A stretch of DNA of 30,257 nt from Lachnospiraceae bacterium (GCA_016293925.1 JAEDCX010000023.1:1-30257); one strand, 5' to 3'; positions 1 through 8,587 are shown, counted from the stretch's first letter. Made by a program: numbers and translations. The notes: generated from the letters alone by a model not told the origin.

Positions 1-1625
1 TGGATCCAACCGGAGGATGGAGTGAGATAGGCGGTATCGTCATCCACTGTAATATAGCGGTCGTTGTCATACAGATCCCCGAATCCGGTTTCCGCTTTAT
101 AATACAACCCGGTTTCGGAATCAAGGATGCGCTCGTAACCGAGTGTTGCGTCGCTCTGCTTCTGCGATATGACATCGTATGACGTATTTCTGGTTTCCCA
201 TGTATTCATGATCATATCGCTGATCTCGTTTGCCGCATTGTATATGTAGGAGGATGTCCCCATAACGGACTTCCATTGCTTCTGTCTCTGCGACAGGAAG
301 CTGTCGGTGAAGCTCAGGCTTGCAAGGCAGTGATCGAGTACGGGCTGCCAGTCCAGGAACTCTTCTTCCGGTGCGGTTTCATAAATAACCGTATATGCGG
401 ACACGTAGCCTACATCGACAGTTCCTTTTGTATAGTCAAACATGTTCTTCAATACGTAATTATTCATTTCGGTAACCATTGCGGTAAACAGTCCTTGAAT
501 CGGTTTGCCGGTTACGGTAGATACTGCCTTGGCATTCAGGAGATCACCGTTTAATGCTGTCGGACCGATATTTTCCGTTACTTCAAAATCGGAATAACCG
601 TAATATTCTCCTAACGCAGAGAAGAATCCGGCAGTGGATACATCGCTGACAACCGGATAATTGCCGAGTGTGTTGGGATAATGACTGTTATACCAGTCCC
701 GGGCTTCTTCGGACTTAAGGCAGCCGGCACAGGAAAGGTTTAGATACATTTTGCGGTCCGCATTTGCAGGATCATATAGCTTGATGGCGTAGCTGATAAG
801 GTCAACGGTACCGTCCGGAGGAAGTCCGATTTCTACGGCCCAGCCTTTTGGTATCTCCATGGAGAAATAACCGTTTGCGTCAGAGTATTTCACATATTCT
901 ACAGCGGCGCTTCCCGTCGGAGTGATGAGAACTTTGTCGGAACCGGGGTTGCCCGGAGTATTATTTGTATTCGGAATGTTCTCTGCCGTGGAGATTCCGT
1001 CGGTAAAGTTTTCCACGGCATCCTCCAATGCATCCATGGTCTCGTCGCCTTCCGCCTGAATATATTTCGCGTTAAAGCTGATAAGATCCTCTCCGCATTG
1101 GTATACCAGACGCAGAGATTCAACGGTGTATTCGCCGACCTTATACGTAAACAGCATTCCGGGAAGCGTTTTGTCGCCAATGGAATATTCTTTTACGGGG
1201 CTTGCGTCAATCAGATCCGATCCGTAACTTTCGATCATGTAACGGTATATGGATTCTTCGAGAAATTGCCCCGGTCCGATGGGGACATCCTCATATCTCC
1301 AAATCAAAACATAGGGAATGCTGTCGAATTGCTCGGTGTAAATATACAGGCCATCCTCGTCATCCCATGCAGAGGAGTATTCCTTCCGGTGTCTGGTTGA
1401 AAAATTCTGCTTCTCAGATACCGCAGTTACGTACGGAGATTCCGGTTCGGATTCCCCGGCAGACTGCGGATTCCCGTTGCTGCCCGGTTCGGATTCCCCG
1501 GCAGACTGTGGCTGACCGTTATCGCCCGGTTCGGACTTCTCTGCAGACTGTGACTTGCCGTTACAGCCGGTCAGAAGAGAGAGCAACAGGAAGAGATAAA
1601 TGACAGTTGCATAGATTTTCTTCAT
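1..1625 (-). CDS. Secreted lipoprotein of unknown function (3' end outside window)
   Basis: Translating the minus strand from ATG at 1625 gives an uninterrupted frame of about 541 codons that runs off the left edge, so the C-terminus is missing. The start is preceded by an AAGGAG site. The first 21 residues form a lipoprotein signal: two lysines, a hydrophobic stretch and an L-L-T-G-C lipobox with Cys21 as the predicted lipidated residue. Residues about 22-65 are a Ser/Glu/Pro/Gly-rich linker with three near-identical 14-residue units. The rest is a soluble, aromatic-rich extracellular region with a segment reading YFSMEIPKGW near residue 240, a pattern seen at the start of PsbP/DcrB-like lipoprotein domains; that match is only suggestive. 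It is transcribed divergently from spoVT. No specific function can be assigned. Confidence is high that it is a real lipoprotein gene, low on its role. Confidence 0.9.
   Translation of the reverse strand, partial: MKKIYATVIYLFLLLSLLTGCNGKSQSAEKSEPGDNGQPQSAGESEPGSNGNPQSAGESEPESPYVTAVSEKQNFSTRHRKEYSSAWDDEDGLYIYTEQFDSIPYVLIWRYEDVPIGPGQFLEESIYRYMIESYGSDLIDASPVKEYSIGDKTLPGMLFTYKVGEYTVESLRLVYQCGEDLISFNAKYIQAEGDETMDALEDAVENFTDGISTAENIPNTNNTPGNPGSDKVLITPTGSAAVEYVKYSDANGYFSMEIPKGWAVEIGLPPDGTVDLISYAIKLYDPANADRKMYLNLSCAGCLKSEEARDWYNSHYPNTLGNYPVVSDVSTAGFFSALGEYYGYSDFEVTENIGPTALNGDLLNAKAVSTVTGKPIQGLFTAMVTEMNNYVLKNMFDYTKGTVDVGYVSAYTVIYETAPEEEFLDWQPVLDHCLASLSFTDSFLSQRQKQWKSVMGTSSYIYNAANEISDMIMNTWETRNTSYDVISQKQSDATLGYERILDSETGLYYKAETGFGDLYDNDRYITVDDDTAYLTPSSGWI
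1444..1569 (-). repeat. Three tandem 42-bp repeats in the lipoprotein linker
   Basis: Units begin at 1444, 1486 and 1528 (plus-strand coordinates). Each shares a core reading GGTTCGGATTCCCCGGCAGA or a close variant; the unit nearest the gene start (1528) is the most diverged. In the protein each unit encodes a 14-residue block of the type QSAGESEPGxNGxP, placing the repeat directly after the lipid-anchored cysteine. The repeat is in frame, so copy-number change would lengthen or shorten the stalk without breaking the gene. Confidence 0.85.
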
Positions 1626-1683
1626 TTTGACACTCCTTTTCTTTGGCTATTTGTCAATGGGAACAATATATCATCTGCTTTTT

Positions 1684-1712
1684 ATTATACAAAAAGCCCT
1701 TTCAATATTCAA
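1684..1712 (-). promoter_or_regulatory. Sigma-A-type promoter of the lipoprotein gene
   Basis: On the minus strand, TTGAAT (1712-1707) and TATAAT (1689-1684) are separated by exactly 17 bp. The predicted transcript starts near 1677, giving a leader of about 50 nt before the ATG at 1625. The -10 is a perfect consensus. Confidence 0.7.
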
Positions 1713-1772
1713 GAAGTGCAGGATCTGCTTCCGGACATCAGAGACCGGTTTTCACAACTTCGTTGTTTTCGG

Positions 1773-1801
1773 GAATAACTTTGCGGATGCAGAAGATACT
1801 A
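1773..1801 (+). promoter_or_regulatory. Candidate sigma-G-type promoter of spoVT
   Basis: GAATA (1773-1777) and GATACTA (1795-1801) lie 17 bp apart, about 100 bp upstream of spoVT. In Bacillus, forespore sigma-G promoters look like GHATR followed about 17-18 bp later by CATWHTA. The -35 matches fully and the -10 matches at six of seven positions. In B. subtilis spoVT is transcribed by sigma-G, which makes the match meaningful, but short motifs like this also arise by chance. Confidence 0.5.
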
Positions 1802-1901
1802 ATAGTACATTGCAAACAAAAGGGCGGAACAGCGAATTCGTGAGCAGGAAAGGTTCCGACGATAGCGAGAAATTCAAAAAGTAGAGAGGTGCGATAATAG
1901 T

Positions 1902-2447
1902 ATGAAAGCAACCGGTATTGTTCGAAGAATAGATGATTTGGGCCGGGTTGTAATTCCCAAGGAAATCCGTAGGACACTGCAGATTCGGGAGAGCGACCCG
2001 CTGGAGATTTTCACGGATCAGGATGGAGGAATCGTCCTGAAAAAATTTTCTCCCATAGGAGAACTGTCCCATCATGCCAAGCACTATACGGACAGTCTTG
2101 CGCAGGTGACAGGCAACGTAGTTGCGATCGCAGACCGAGAGAAGATTATTGCGGTATCCGGCGGATTGCGCACATTAATGGACAGACGCCTGAGCAGAGA
2201 GGTGGTGGAACGTCTGGATAACCGGGAAACCTGGCAGGCGGGAAGAGACGAGAGAAACTTTGCCAGGATCGTTACGGACTATGCAGAGACGTATGTCTGG
2301 GAAACGGTGGTCCCCATTCTCTGTGAGGGAGATGTGGTGGGCGCCGTAATCATGCTGGCTACCGACATCCGCTCCAGAATGGGGGAGCAGGAACTGAAGC
2401 TTGCCCAGACGGCAGCAGGTTTCTTCGGACGCCAGATGGAGCAGTAA
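1902..2447 (+). CDS. spoVT: Stage V sporulation protein T, AbrB-family transition regulator
   Basis: This 181-residue protein matches the length and layout of SpoVT (about 178 residues in B. subtilis). Residues 1-50 form the AbrB/MazE-like swapped-hairpin DNA-binding domain, with the characteristic opening MKATGIVRRIDDLGRVVIPK. Residues about 55-178 are a GAF-like domain ending in the family's AAGFFGRQMEQ-type tail. In Bacillus, SpoVT is a forespore DNA-binding protein that adjusts sigma-G-dependent gene expression, spore coat and germination traits. The start has an AGAGAGGTG ribosome site. It is monocistronic by appearance: divergent from the lipoprotein gene and 118 bp from the next gene, with no convincing terminator in that gap. 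A sigma-G-like promoter lies upstream. Other AbrB paralogs lack the GAF domain, so the SpoVT call is firm. Confidence 0.95.
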   Translation: MKATGIVRRIDDLGRVVIPKEIRRTLQIRESDPLEIFTDQDGGIVLKKFSPIGELSHHAKHYTDSLAQVTGNVVAIADREKIIAVSGGLRTLMDRRLSREVVERLDNRETWQAGRDERNFARIVTDYAETYVWETVVPILCEGDVVGAVIMLATDIRSRMGEQELKLAQTAAGFFGRQMEQ

Positions 2448-2565
2448 CCATATTCTTAAAAAATATATTTTCAGCCGTTTCTCCTCTTTTATCCATGCAG
2501 AAAATCTGTTACAGTGATAGTAGGCATGATGGGATGCCAATCGGATTGGAAATGAGGACTCCAAC

Positions 2566-4293
2566 ATGAAATACTATGAGGTAAATGAGCAGAACGTGAA
2601 GATACTGGGCCGGGCATTGCAGACGGAGAAGGGACTCTGGTGTGTGTATTCCGCAACCGGAGCGGAGTTTGTGACAAAGGCGACGAAAATCGAGATAACC
2701 CTTCAGGGGGATTCGGAAGCCGTTTCTGACAATGAACTGAATTACGTGCGGTATGCAATCTATGTAAACGGCGTGCGTGTCGTGGATGACAGACTGAACG
2801 AGGCGGAGAGAACCGTAACGGTGCTGGACACAGAGGAAGCGACAGAGGCAATTGTTACCATCGTGAAATTGTCCGAGGCTGCCATGTCTACCATGAGGAT
2901 CTCCCGAATCGGCATAGAGGGGGAGAAGATTGCTCCGACGCCCGACAAACCCATGATGATTGAGGTGGTCGGGGATTCCATTACCTGTGGATACGGTGTG
3001 GAGGATGAGGACAGGGATCATCATTTTTCTACCGCAACGGAGGATGTAACCAAGGCATATTCTTACGGACTGGTGAATATGCTGGATGCAGATTACAGTC
3101 TGGTATCCGTAAGCGGATGGGGGATTATCTCCGGATATTCCGATGACGGGGAGACCAGGCGGACAGATCAGATGCTTCCGCCGTATTATGAGAAACTGGG
3201 GTATTCCGATGAGAACCTTGACGGCGTGAAACCACAGGAGGTGGACTGGGATTTTGGCAGGAGACAGCCGGATCTGGTGGTGATTAACCTGGGAACCAAT
3301 GACAGCAGTTATTGCCTGGAGCATGAGGACAGACGGGAACTGTTTACGTCGGAGTATGTTCGTTTCCTGGAGAAGGTAAGGAGCTATAATCCCCGGGCGA
3401 AGATTCTGTGTGCCCTGGGTATTATGGGAGAGAATCTGTGTCCCTGTGTGGAGCGTGCGGTTGCGGACTATATTGCCGAAACAGGGGATGCCGGAGTGGA
3501 ATTCCTTCCTCTGACGGATCAGCTGCCCCAGGACGGGTATGTGGCTGACTGGCATCCGACTACGGTGACCCACTGGAAGAATGTGAAAAAATTCGTGGCG
3601 AAGATTCGGGAGATGTTTCCGGAATGGACGGATAGCAGGAACCCGATCCGCCCGGATATCGATCCTGCAAAACCGGTGATCGCATTATCTTTTGATGACG
3701 GTCCTAACATGACAACAACCAGGCAGATGCTGGATCTGCTGGAGAAATATCAGGTACGTGCTTCTTTCTTCGTGATCGGGCAGAATCTGACGCCGATTAC
3801 GGCAAACCAGACGAGAAGAGCTTACGATATGGGCTGTGAGATCCAGAATCATTCTCTGACCCATCCTTTCATGAATCGGTTGACGGGAGAGCAGATCGCT
3901 GCAGAGATTGCGGAGACAAGTGACAGAATCCGCATGGTAACCGGAGTGGAGCCGGGATTTTTCCGGCCACCGTTTATTGAGGTGAATGAGACGATGTTCG
4001 AGAACATTGATCTGCCGTTTATCTGCGGTGTCGGCGTGGAAGACTGGGTGCCCACGGTTTCTGCCGGGGAGCGGGCGGAGAGACTGCTTAGGGATGTTCA
4101 TGACGGAGACATTATTCTGCTGCATGATCTGGAGGGGAATGTCAATACCGTGGAGGCTCTGGAAGCGGTAATTCCGGAATTCCTGAAGAGAGGCTGGCAG
4201 TTTGTGACCGTATCGGAGCTGTTTGCGATAAAGAAGGTTACGCCGACCACATCGACCCGGATTGTGTATTCCAACGCATTGCAGACCCGATAG
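2566..4293 (+). CDS. Two-domain deacetylase: CE2-type SGNH esterase fused to CE4 polysaccharide deacetylase
   Basis: The 575-residue protein carries two hydrolase domains. Residues about 1-115 look like the beta-rich N-terminal domain of family CE2 acetyl esterases. Residues about 125-350 are the SGNH domain with GDSIT (Ser138), GTND (243-246) and DWHP (Asp328, His330). Residues about 365-560 are a NodB/CE4 domain with all main motifs: SFDDGP (Asp377, Asp378), HSLTH (His429, His433 as metal ligands), RPPF (467-470), VEDW and LLHD (His520). CE2 enzymes remove O-acetyl groups from plant sugars; CE4 enzymes remove N- or O-acetyl groups from chitooligosaccharides, peptidoglycan or xylan. No signal peptide or membrane segment is visible, so cytoplasmic action on imported oligosaccharides is inferred. 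The start has a GAGG site; the gene is followed 22 bp later by a VanZ-like gene. Substrate is unknown. Confidence 0.9.
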   Translation: MKYYEVNEQNVKILGRALQTEKGLWCVYSATGAEFVTKATKIEITLQGDSEAVSDNELNYVRYAIYVNGVRVVDDRLNEAERTVTVLDTEEATEAIVTIVKLSEAAMSTMRISRIGIEGEKIAPTPDKPMMIEVVGDSITCGYGVEDEDRDHHFSTATEDVTKAYSYGLVNMLDADYSLVSVSGWGIISGYSDDGETRRTDQMLPPYYEKLGYSDENLDGVKPQEVDWDFGRRQPDLVVINLGTNDSSYCLEHEDRRELFTSEYVRFLEKVRSYNPRAKILCALGIMGENLCPCVERAVADYIAETGDAGVEFLPLTDQLPQDGYVADWHPTTVTHWKNVKKFVAKIREMFPEWTDSRNPIRPDIDPAKPVIALSFDDGPNMTTTRQMLDLLEKYQVRASFFVIGQNLTPITANQTRRAYDMGCEIQNHSLTHPFMNRLTGEQIAAEIAETSDRIRMVTGVEPGFFRPPFIEVNETMFENIDLPFICGVGVEDWVPTVSAGERAERLLRDVHDGDIILLHDLEGNVNTVEALEAVIPEFLKRGWQFVTVSELFAIKKVTPTTSTRIVYSNALQTR

Positions 4294-4315
4294 AGGTCTG
4301 ATAAGAGGAGTGTGT

Positions 4316-5038
4316 ATGTCAGTGCCGAAATATGAATATCGGTTGCTACATATTTTTGTATTGATTTTTGCGGTATGCATGGTGGGGCTCGGCTTGTTTG
4401 TCGATTTCAACCCCACATGGTATATGAGCATGCGGGAGAAGATACTCATATACTGTACGCCGATGGTATTCCTGTTTCTGGATATGCGATTGACCATCTG
4501 TACGCTGGAGACGAAGGCAGAGAAAAGGAACATACAGCACAGGACCATGATTCGCATCTTTGCAATCTACGTCATTGCGCTGGCGACACTTCTGTTTCTG
4601 GGCAGTACGTTCCGCCTGGGGTTCTATGACAGGAATATCTGGAAGTCGAAGCCGTTTACTGCAGATCATTTCAAGATGTATTGCAATCTGAAGCCTTTTA
4701 AATCTGTGAATATGTATATGAATGCATTTCGTACCCAGACCATGAGCCTGCGTATTATCATTCTGAATGTGGTGGGGAACCTCATTGCATTTGCACCGTT
4801 TGGTTTCTTCCTTCCGGTGGTGTTTGGCAGCAGGATCCGTAACGTGGGAAGATTCCTGTTGGTAACTGCGGGTACGTCAGCGTTGTGCGAACTGATTCAA
4901 TTCGTCACAATGGTGGGGCAGGCGGATGTGGACGATGTGATTCTGAATGTGCTGGGTGCGTTGGTGGTCTATGTCCTGGTGCACATTCCGCCGGTGAGAA
5001 GAGGAATCCGTAAACTTCTGCCTTACGGCGATTTCTGA
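4316..5038 (+). CDS. VanZ-like family membrane protein
   Basis: This 240-residue protein has about six hydrophobic segments (roughly 10-30, 44-63, 78-97, 148-170, 178-200, 207-225). The C-terminal half carries the VanZ-like signature: NLIAFAPFG (155-163), ELIQF (192-196) and DVDDVILNVLG (204-214). VanZ itself gives low-level teicoplanin resistance, but most chromosomal family members have no known role. I chose ATG 4316 over an upstream in-frame ATG at 4262 because an AGAGGAG site sits just before it and the earlier start would overlap the preceding gene. It lies 22 bp after the CE2-CE4 gene, suggesting co-transcription. The next gene has its own promoter and leader. Confidence 0.85.
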   Translation: MSVPKYEYRLLHIFVLIFAVCMVGLGLFVDFNPTWYMSMREKILIYCTPMVFLFLDMRLTICTLETKAEKRNIQHRTMIRIFAIYVIALATLLFLGSTFRLGFYDRNIWKSKPFTADHFKMYCNLKPFKSVNMYMNAFRTQTMSLRIIILNVVGNLIAFAPFGFFLPVVFGSRIRNVGRFLLVTAGTSALCELIQFVTMVGQADVDDVILNVLGALVVYVLVHIPPVRRGIRKLLPYGDF

Positions 5039-5049
5039 AGAAGTATATC

Positions 5050-5077
5050 TTGACAACAGTCGGAAAACCGATATAAT
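5050..5077 (+). promoter_or_regulatory. Sigma-A promoter of the ileS T-box leader
   Basis: TTGACA (5050-5055) and TATAAT (5072-5077) are both perfect consensus boxes with a 16-bp spacer. The predicted transcript start is near 5084, giving a leader of about 335 nt before ileS. Confidence 0.85.
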
Positions 5078-5083
5078 TCATAG

Positions 5084-5345
5084 TATCCGAATAGATTAGA
5101 ATGACTATGACGAAGACAGTAGGATATGAAACGAACGCTTCAGCGAGCCGGTGATGGTGGAAGACCGGTGCCAGTAGATCGTACTCTGAACATCACTTCC
5201 GAGTCGCGGCCCGAAAGCATCAGCCAGTAGGTACCCGCCGTGGGTTTCACGTTACCAGACACCATATGATCCTCAAGGGGGGGAGTATGACGTAACAGGT
5301 GGTTAAGCGAGTTTCCTCGTCCTTTTACAGGACGGGGATTTTTTT
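5084..5345 (+). promoter_or_regulatory. T-box riboswitch (tRNA-Ile sensing) controlling ileS
   Basis: The 380-bp gap before ileS is filled by a T-box leader. The Stem I region contains the AGCGAGCCGGTGATGGTGGA-type loop motif (about 5134-5153). This is followed by a specifier loop in which GAAC precedes the triplet ATC (5192-5194, an isoleucine codon) and then a purine, the usual arrangement. Near the end, GTAACAGGTGGTTAAGCGAG (5292-5311) is the T-box element. Its TGGT bulge (5300-5303) can pair with the ACCA end of a tRNA with an A discriminator base, as tRNA-Ile has. It is followed by an intrinsic terminator. In this family, uncharged tRNA stabilises an antiterminator and permits read-through; charged tRNA favours termination. 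The T-box is slightly degenerate relative to the common AGGGTGGTACCGCG form. Confidence 0.9.
5315..5345 (+). terminator. Regulated terminator of the ileS T-box
   Basis: CCTCGTCC (5315-5322) pairs with GGACGGGG (5330-5337) through an 8-bp stem with one G-T wobble and a 7-nt loop, followed by A and seven T. The left arm overlaps the segment that would pair with the T-box in the alternative antiterminator fold. Confidence 0.88.
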
Positions 5346-5418
5346 ACGCTAAGGAACCTTCATCCTATGGAGCAGTACATTCCTGCCGTTCAATTACACA
5401 GACAGAAAGGAACACGAC

Positions 5419-8400
5419 ATGTATCAGAAAGTATCAACCAGTCTTAATTTCGTGGAACGAGAGAAAGAAACATGCAAATTCTGGAAAGAGAACGATATCT
5501 TCCAAAAGAGCATGGAGAACAGAAAAGAGGGACCTACTTATACATTCTATGACGGGCCGCCGACAGCAAACGGCAAGCCGCACATTGGTCACGTACTGAC
5601 CCGTGTTATCAAGGATATGATCCCCCGTTACAGAACCATGAAGGGATACATGGTTCCGAGAAAGGCCGGATGGGATACCCATGGTCTGCCGGTGGAACTG
5701 GAGGTAGAGAAACTTCTGGGGCTGAACGGTAAGGAACAGATCGAAGAATACGGCATGGAGCCGTTTATCAGGCAATGTAAAGAGTCTGTATGGAAATACA
5801 AGGGAATGTGGGAGGATTTCTCCAACACCGTTGGTTTCTGGGCAGATATGGATCACCCCTATGTGACCTATGACGACAATTTTATCGAGTCGGAGTGGTG
5901 GGCTTTGAAGGAGATCTGGAACAAGAACCTCTTATATAAGGGCTTTAAGATTGTTCCTTATTGTCCTCGCTGCGGTACCCCGCTGTCCGCACAGGAGGTA
6001 GCACAGGGATATAAGACCGTCAAAGAGCGTTCCGCAGTGGTACGGTTCAAGGTAGTTGGAGAAGATGCTTATTTCCTGGCATGGACCACGACACCCTGGA
6101 CGCTTCCCAGCAACGTTGCGCTTTGCATGAATCCGGATGAAACCTATTGCAAGGTTGCGGCTGCCGACGGATATACATATTATATGGCGCAGGCACTTCT
6201 GGATAGCGTTCTCGGGAAGCTGGCTACGGATGAGAAGCCTGCTTACGAGATTCTGGAGACTTACAAAGGAAAGGATCTGGAATACAAGGAGTATGAGCCG
6301 TTATTCCAATGTGCAGCGGATGTTGCCGCCAAACAGAAGAAAAAAGCACACTTCGTAACATGTGACAGTTATGTTACCATGTCAGACGGTACCGGTATTG
6401 TTCATATCGCACCGGCGTTCGGTGAGGATGACTCCCGCGTGGGTCGTGATTATGATCTTCCCTTCGTTCAGTTCGTGAATGGAAAAGGAGAATTGACAGA
6501 GGAGACTCCCTATGCAGGTCTTTTTGTGAAAAAAGCAGATCCGGAGGTTCTGAAGGATCTGGATGCCAACGGACAGCTGTTCGATGCACCGAAGTTCGAG
6601 CATGAGTATCCTCACTGCTGGAGATGCGATACACCGTTGATCTACTATGCGCGTGAATCCTGGTATATCCGGGAAACCGCGGTCAAAGAGGATCTGATCC
6701 GCAACAACAATACGGTGAACTGGATTCCGGAATCCATCGGGAAGGGTCGTTTCGGTAACTGGCTGGAGAATATCCAGGACTGGGCGATCTCCAGAAACCG
6801 TTACTGGGGAACTCCGCTGAATATCTGGGAGTGTGAAGAATGCGGACATCAGGATTGTATCGGAAGCCGTGCCGAGTTGCAGGAGAAGAGCGGGAATGAG
6901 GCTGCCCTGACGGTAGAGCTTCACAGACCATACATTGATGAGATTACCTGCACCTGCCCGAAATGCGGCAAGACCATGCGGCGTGTTCCGGAGGTTCTGG
7001 ACTGCTGGTTTGACTCCGGTGCAATGCCCTTCGCACAGCATCATTATCCGTTTGAGAACAAAGAGGTGTTTGAGAAGCAGTTCCCGGCGCAGTTTATCTC
7101 CGAGGCGGTGGACCAGACCCGTGGATGGTTCCATTCCCTGATTGCTGAGTCAACCCTGCTGTTCAACAAAGCCCCCTACGAAAATGTTATCGTACTGGGA
7201 CATGTACAGGATGAGAACGGTCAGAAGATGAGCAAATCCAAGGGGAATGCAGTAGATCCTTTTGATGCACTGGAGACCTACGGTGCAGATGCGATCCGGT
7301 GGTATTTCTACATCAACTCAGCCCCCTGGCTGCCGAACCGTTTCAGCGGCAAGACCGTGCAGGAGGGACAGCGGAAGTTCCTGGGAACGCTGTGGAATAC
7401 TTATGCATTTTTCGTACTGTATGCGAATATTGATTCGTTTGATGCAACGAAGTATACGCTGGACTATGATAAACTTCCGGTGATGGATAAGTGGCTGTTG
7501 TCCAAACTGCAGTCCGTGGTTGCGGATGTGGATGATCATCTGGAACACTACAGAATTCCGGAGGCTGCCCGTGCACTCCAGGAGTTTGTGGATGAGATGA
7601 GCAACTGGTATGTCAGACGGGGACGGGAACGTTTCTGGGCTAAAGGCATGGAGCAGGATAAGATCAATGCGTACATGACCCTGTATACGGCGCTTGTGAC
7701 TATCAGTAAGGCGGCAGCACCCATGATTCCGTTCATGGCAGAGGATATCTACCGCAATCTGGTATGCTCCATCGACGCCAATGCTCCGGAGAGTGTGCAT
7801 CTGTGCGATTTCCCGGTTGCCAATACAGCCTGGATCGATAAGAAGCTGGAAGAGGATATGAACGCCGTTCTGGATATCGTTGTTCTGGGACGTGCCTGCA
7901 GAAATAACGCCAACATCAAGAATCGTCAGCCGATCGGCAGAATGTTCGTGAAGGCGGAGAAGAAGCCGGATGACTTCTTTGTGGAGATTATTGAGGATGA
8001 ACTGAATGTTAAGACGGTTACGTTTACGGATGACGTCAGAGACTTCACAACCTACACCTTCAAGCCACAGCTGCGTACGGTCGGACCGAAATACGGTAAG
8101 CAGCTTGGCGGAATCCAGCAGTATCTGGCAGCGGTGGACGGCAATGCTGCAATGGATGAACTCACAGCCAACGGCGTGTTGCGATTCCCGGTGGGAGAGG
8201 TGGAGGTTTCCCTTGCAAAAGAGGATCTCCTGATCGATATGGCGCAGAAGCAGGGCTATATGTCGGAGGCTGACAACAACATTACGGTTGTTCTGGATAC
8301 CAATCTGACAGAGGAACTGATCGAAGAAGGATACGTATATGAGGTGATCAGCAAGATCCAGACCATGCGTAAGGATTCCGATTTCGAGGTAATGGACCAC

Positions 8401-8574
8401 ATTAAGGTTTACATGACCGGTGATGAGAAGCTTGCTGCCATTGTCCTGAAAAATGCAGATACAATTGCCGCAAAGGTACTGGCAGACGCTATCGTAACGG
8501 ACCATGTGGAAGGAATTACCAAAGAGTGGAACATCAACGGAATTGATGTGACCATCGGTGTATCCAAGCAGTAG
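5419..8574 (+). CDS. ileS: Isoleucyl-tRNA synthetase (type 2 by size and sequence)
   Basis: This class I aminoacyl-tRNA synthetase charges tRNA-Ile with isoleucine in the cytoplasm. The 1051-residue length and the opening (DGPPTANGKPHIGH) are typical of the IleRS2 group, longer than the usual bacterial IleRS1 (about 920-940). The ATP-binding signatures are intact: HIGH at 55-58 and KMSKS at 603-607. Residues about 185-390 cover the CP1 editing domain, starting after CPRCG and including GTGIVHIAPAFGEDD. Paired cysteines occur at CEECGHQDC and CTCPKCG (about 473-518). The anticodon-binding domain follows RWYFYINSAPW. Expression is expected to depend on the T-box directly upstream. The start has an AAAGGAA site 6 nt away. 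IleRS2 enzymes are known for low sensitivity to mupirocin, so intrinsic resistance is a reasonable inference but is not shown here. Confidence 0.97.
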   Translation: MYQKVSTSLNFVEREKETCKFWKENDIFQKSMENRKEGPTYTFYDGPPTANGKPHIGHVLTRVIKDMIPRYRTMKGYMVPRKAGWDTHGLPVELEVEKLLGLNGKEQIEEYGMEPFIRQCKESVWKYKGMWEDFSNTVGFWADMDHPYVTYDDNFIESEWWALKEIWNKNLLYKGFKIVPYCPRCGTPLSAQEVAQGYKTVKERSAVVRFKVVGEDAYFLAWTTTPWTLPSNVALCMNPDETYCKVAAADGYTYYMAQALLDSVLGKLATDEKPAYEILETYKGKDLEYKEYEPLFQCAADVAAKQKKKAHFVTCDSYVTMSDGTGIVHIAPAFGEDDSRVGRDYDLPFVQFVNGKGELTEETPYAGLFVKKADPEVLKDLDANGQLFDAPKFEHEYPHCWRCDTPLIYYARESWYIRETAVKEDLIRNNNTVNWIPESIGKGRFGNWLENIQDWAISRNRYWGTPLNIWECEECGHQDCIGSRAELQEKSGNEAALTVELHRPYIDEITCTCPKCGKTMRRVPEVLDCWFDSGAMPFAQHHYPFENKEVFEKQFPAQFISEAVDQTRGWFHSLIAESTLLFNKAPYENVIVLGHVQDENGQKMSKSKGNAVDPFDALETYGADAIRWYFYINSAPWLPNRFSGKTVQEGQRKFLGTLWNTYAFFVLYANIDSFDATKYTLDYDKLPVMDKWLLSKLQSVVADVDDHLEHYRIPEAARALQEFVDEMSNWYVRRGRERFWAKGMEQDKINAYMTLYTALVTISKAAAPMIPFMAEDIYRNLVCSIDANAPESVHLCDFPVANTAWIDKKLEEDMNAVLDIVVLGRACRNNANIKNRQPIGRMFVKAEKKPDDFFVEIIEDELNVKTVTFTDDVRDFTTYTFKPQLRTVGPKYGKQLGGIQQYLAAVDGNAAMDELTANGVLRFPVGEVEVSLAKEDLLIDMAQKQGYMSEADNNITVVLDTNLTEELIEEGYVYEVISKIQTMRKDSDFEVMDHIKVYMTGDEKLAAIVLKNADTIAAKVLADAIVTDHVEGITKEWNINGIDVTIGVSKQ

Positions 8575-8587
8575 TTCAGAAGAAATC

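Noticed and set aside
276..1603. Several short plus-strand open frames at the left edge
   Set aside because: They are antisense to the lipoprotein gene, which has a lipobox, promoter and ribosome site.
2448..2565. Terminator or promoter in the spoVT to CE2-CE4 gap
   Set aside because: Only an AT palindrome near 2458-2472 and a weak GGCAT/ATGCC hairpin near 2522-2537 are present; neither has a U-tract, and no -35/-10 pair is convincing.
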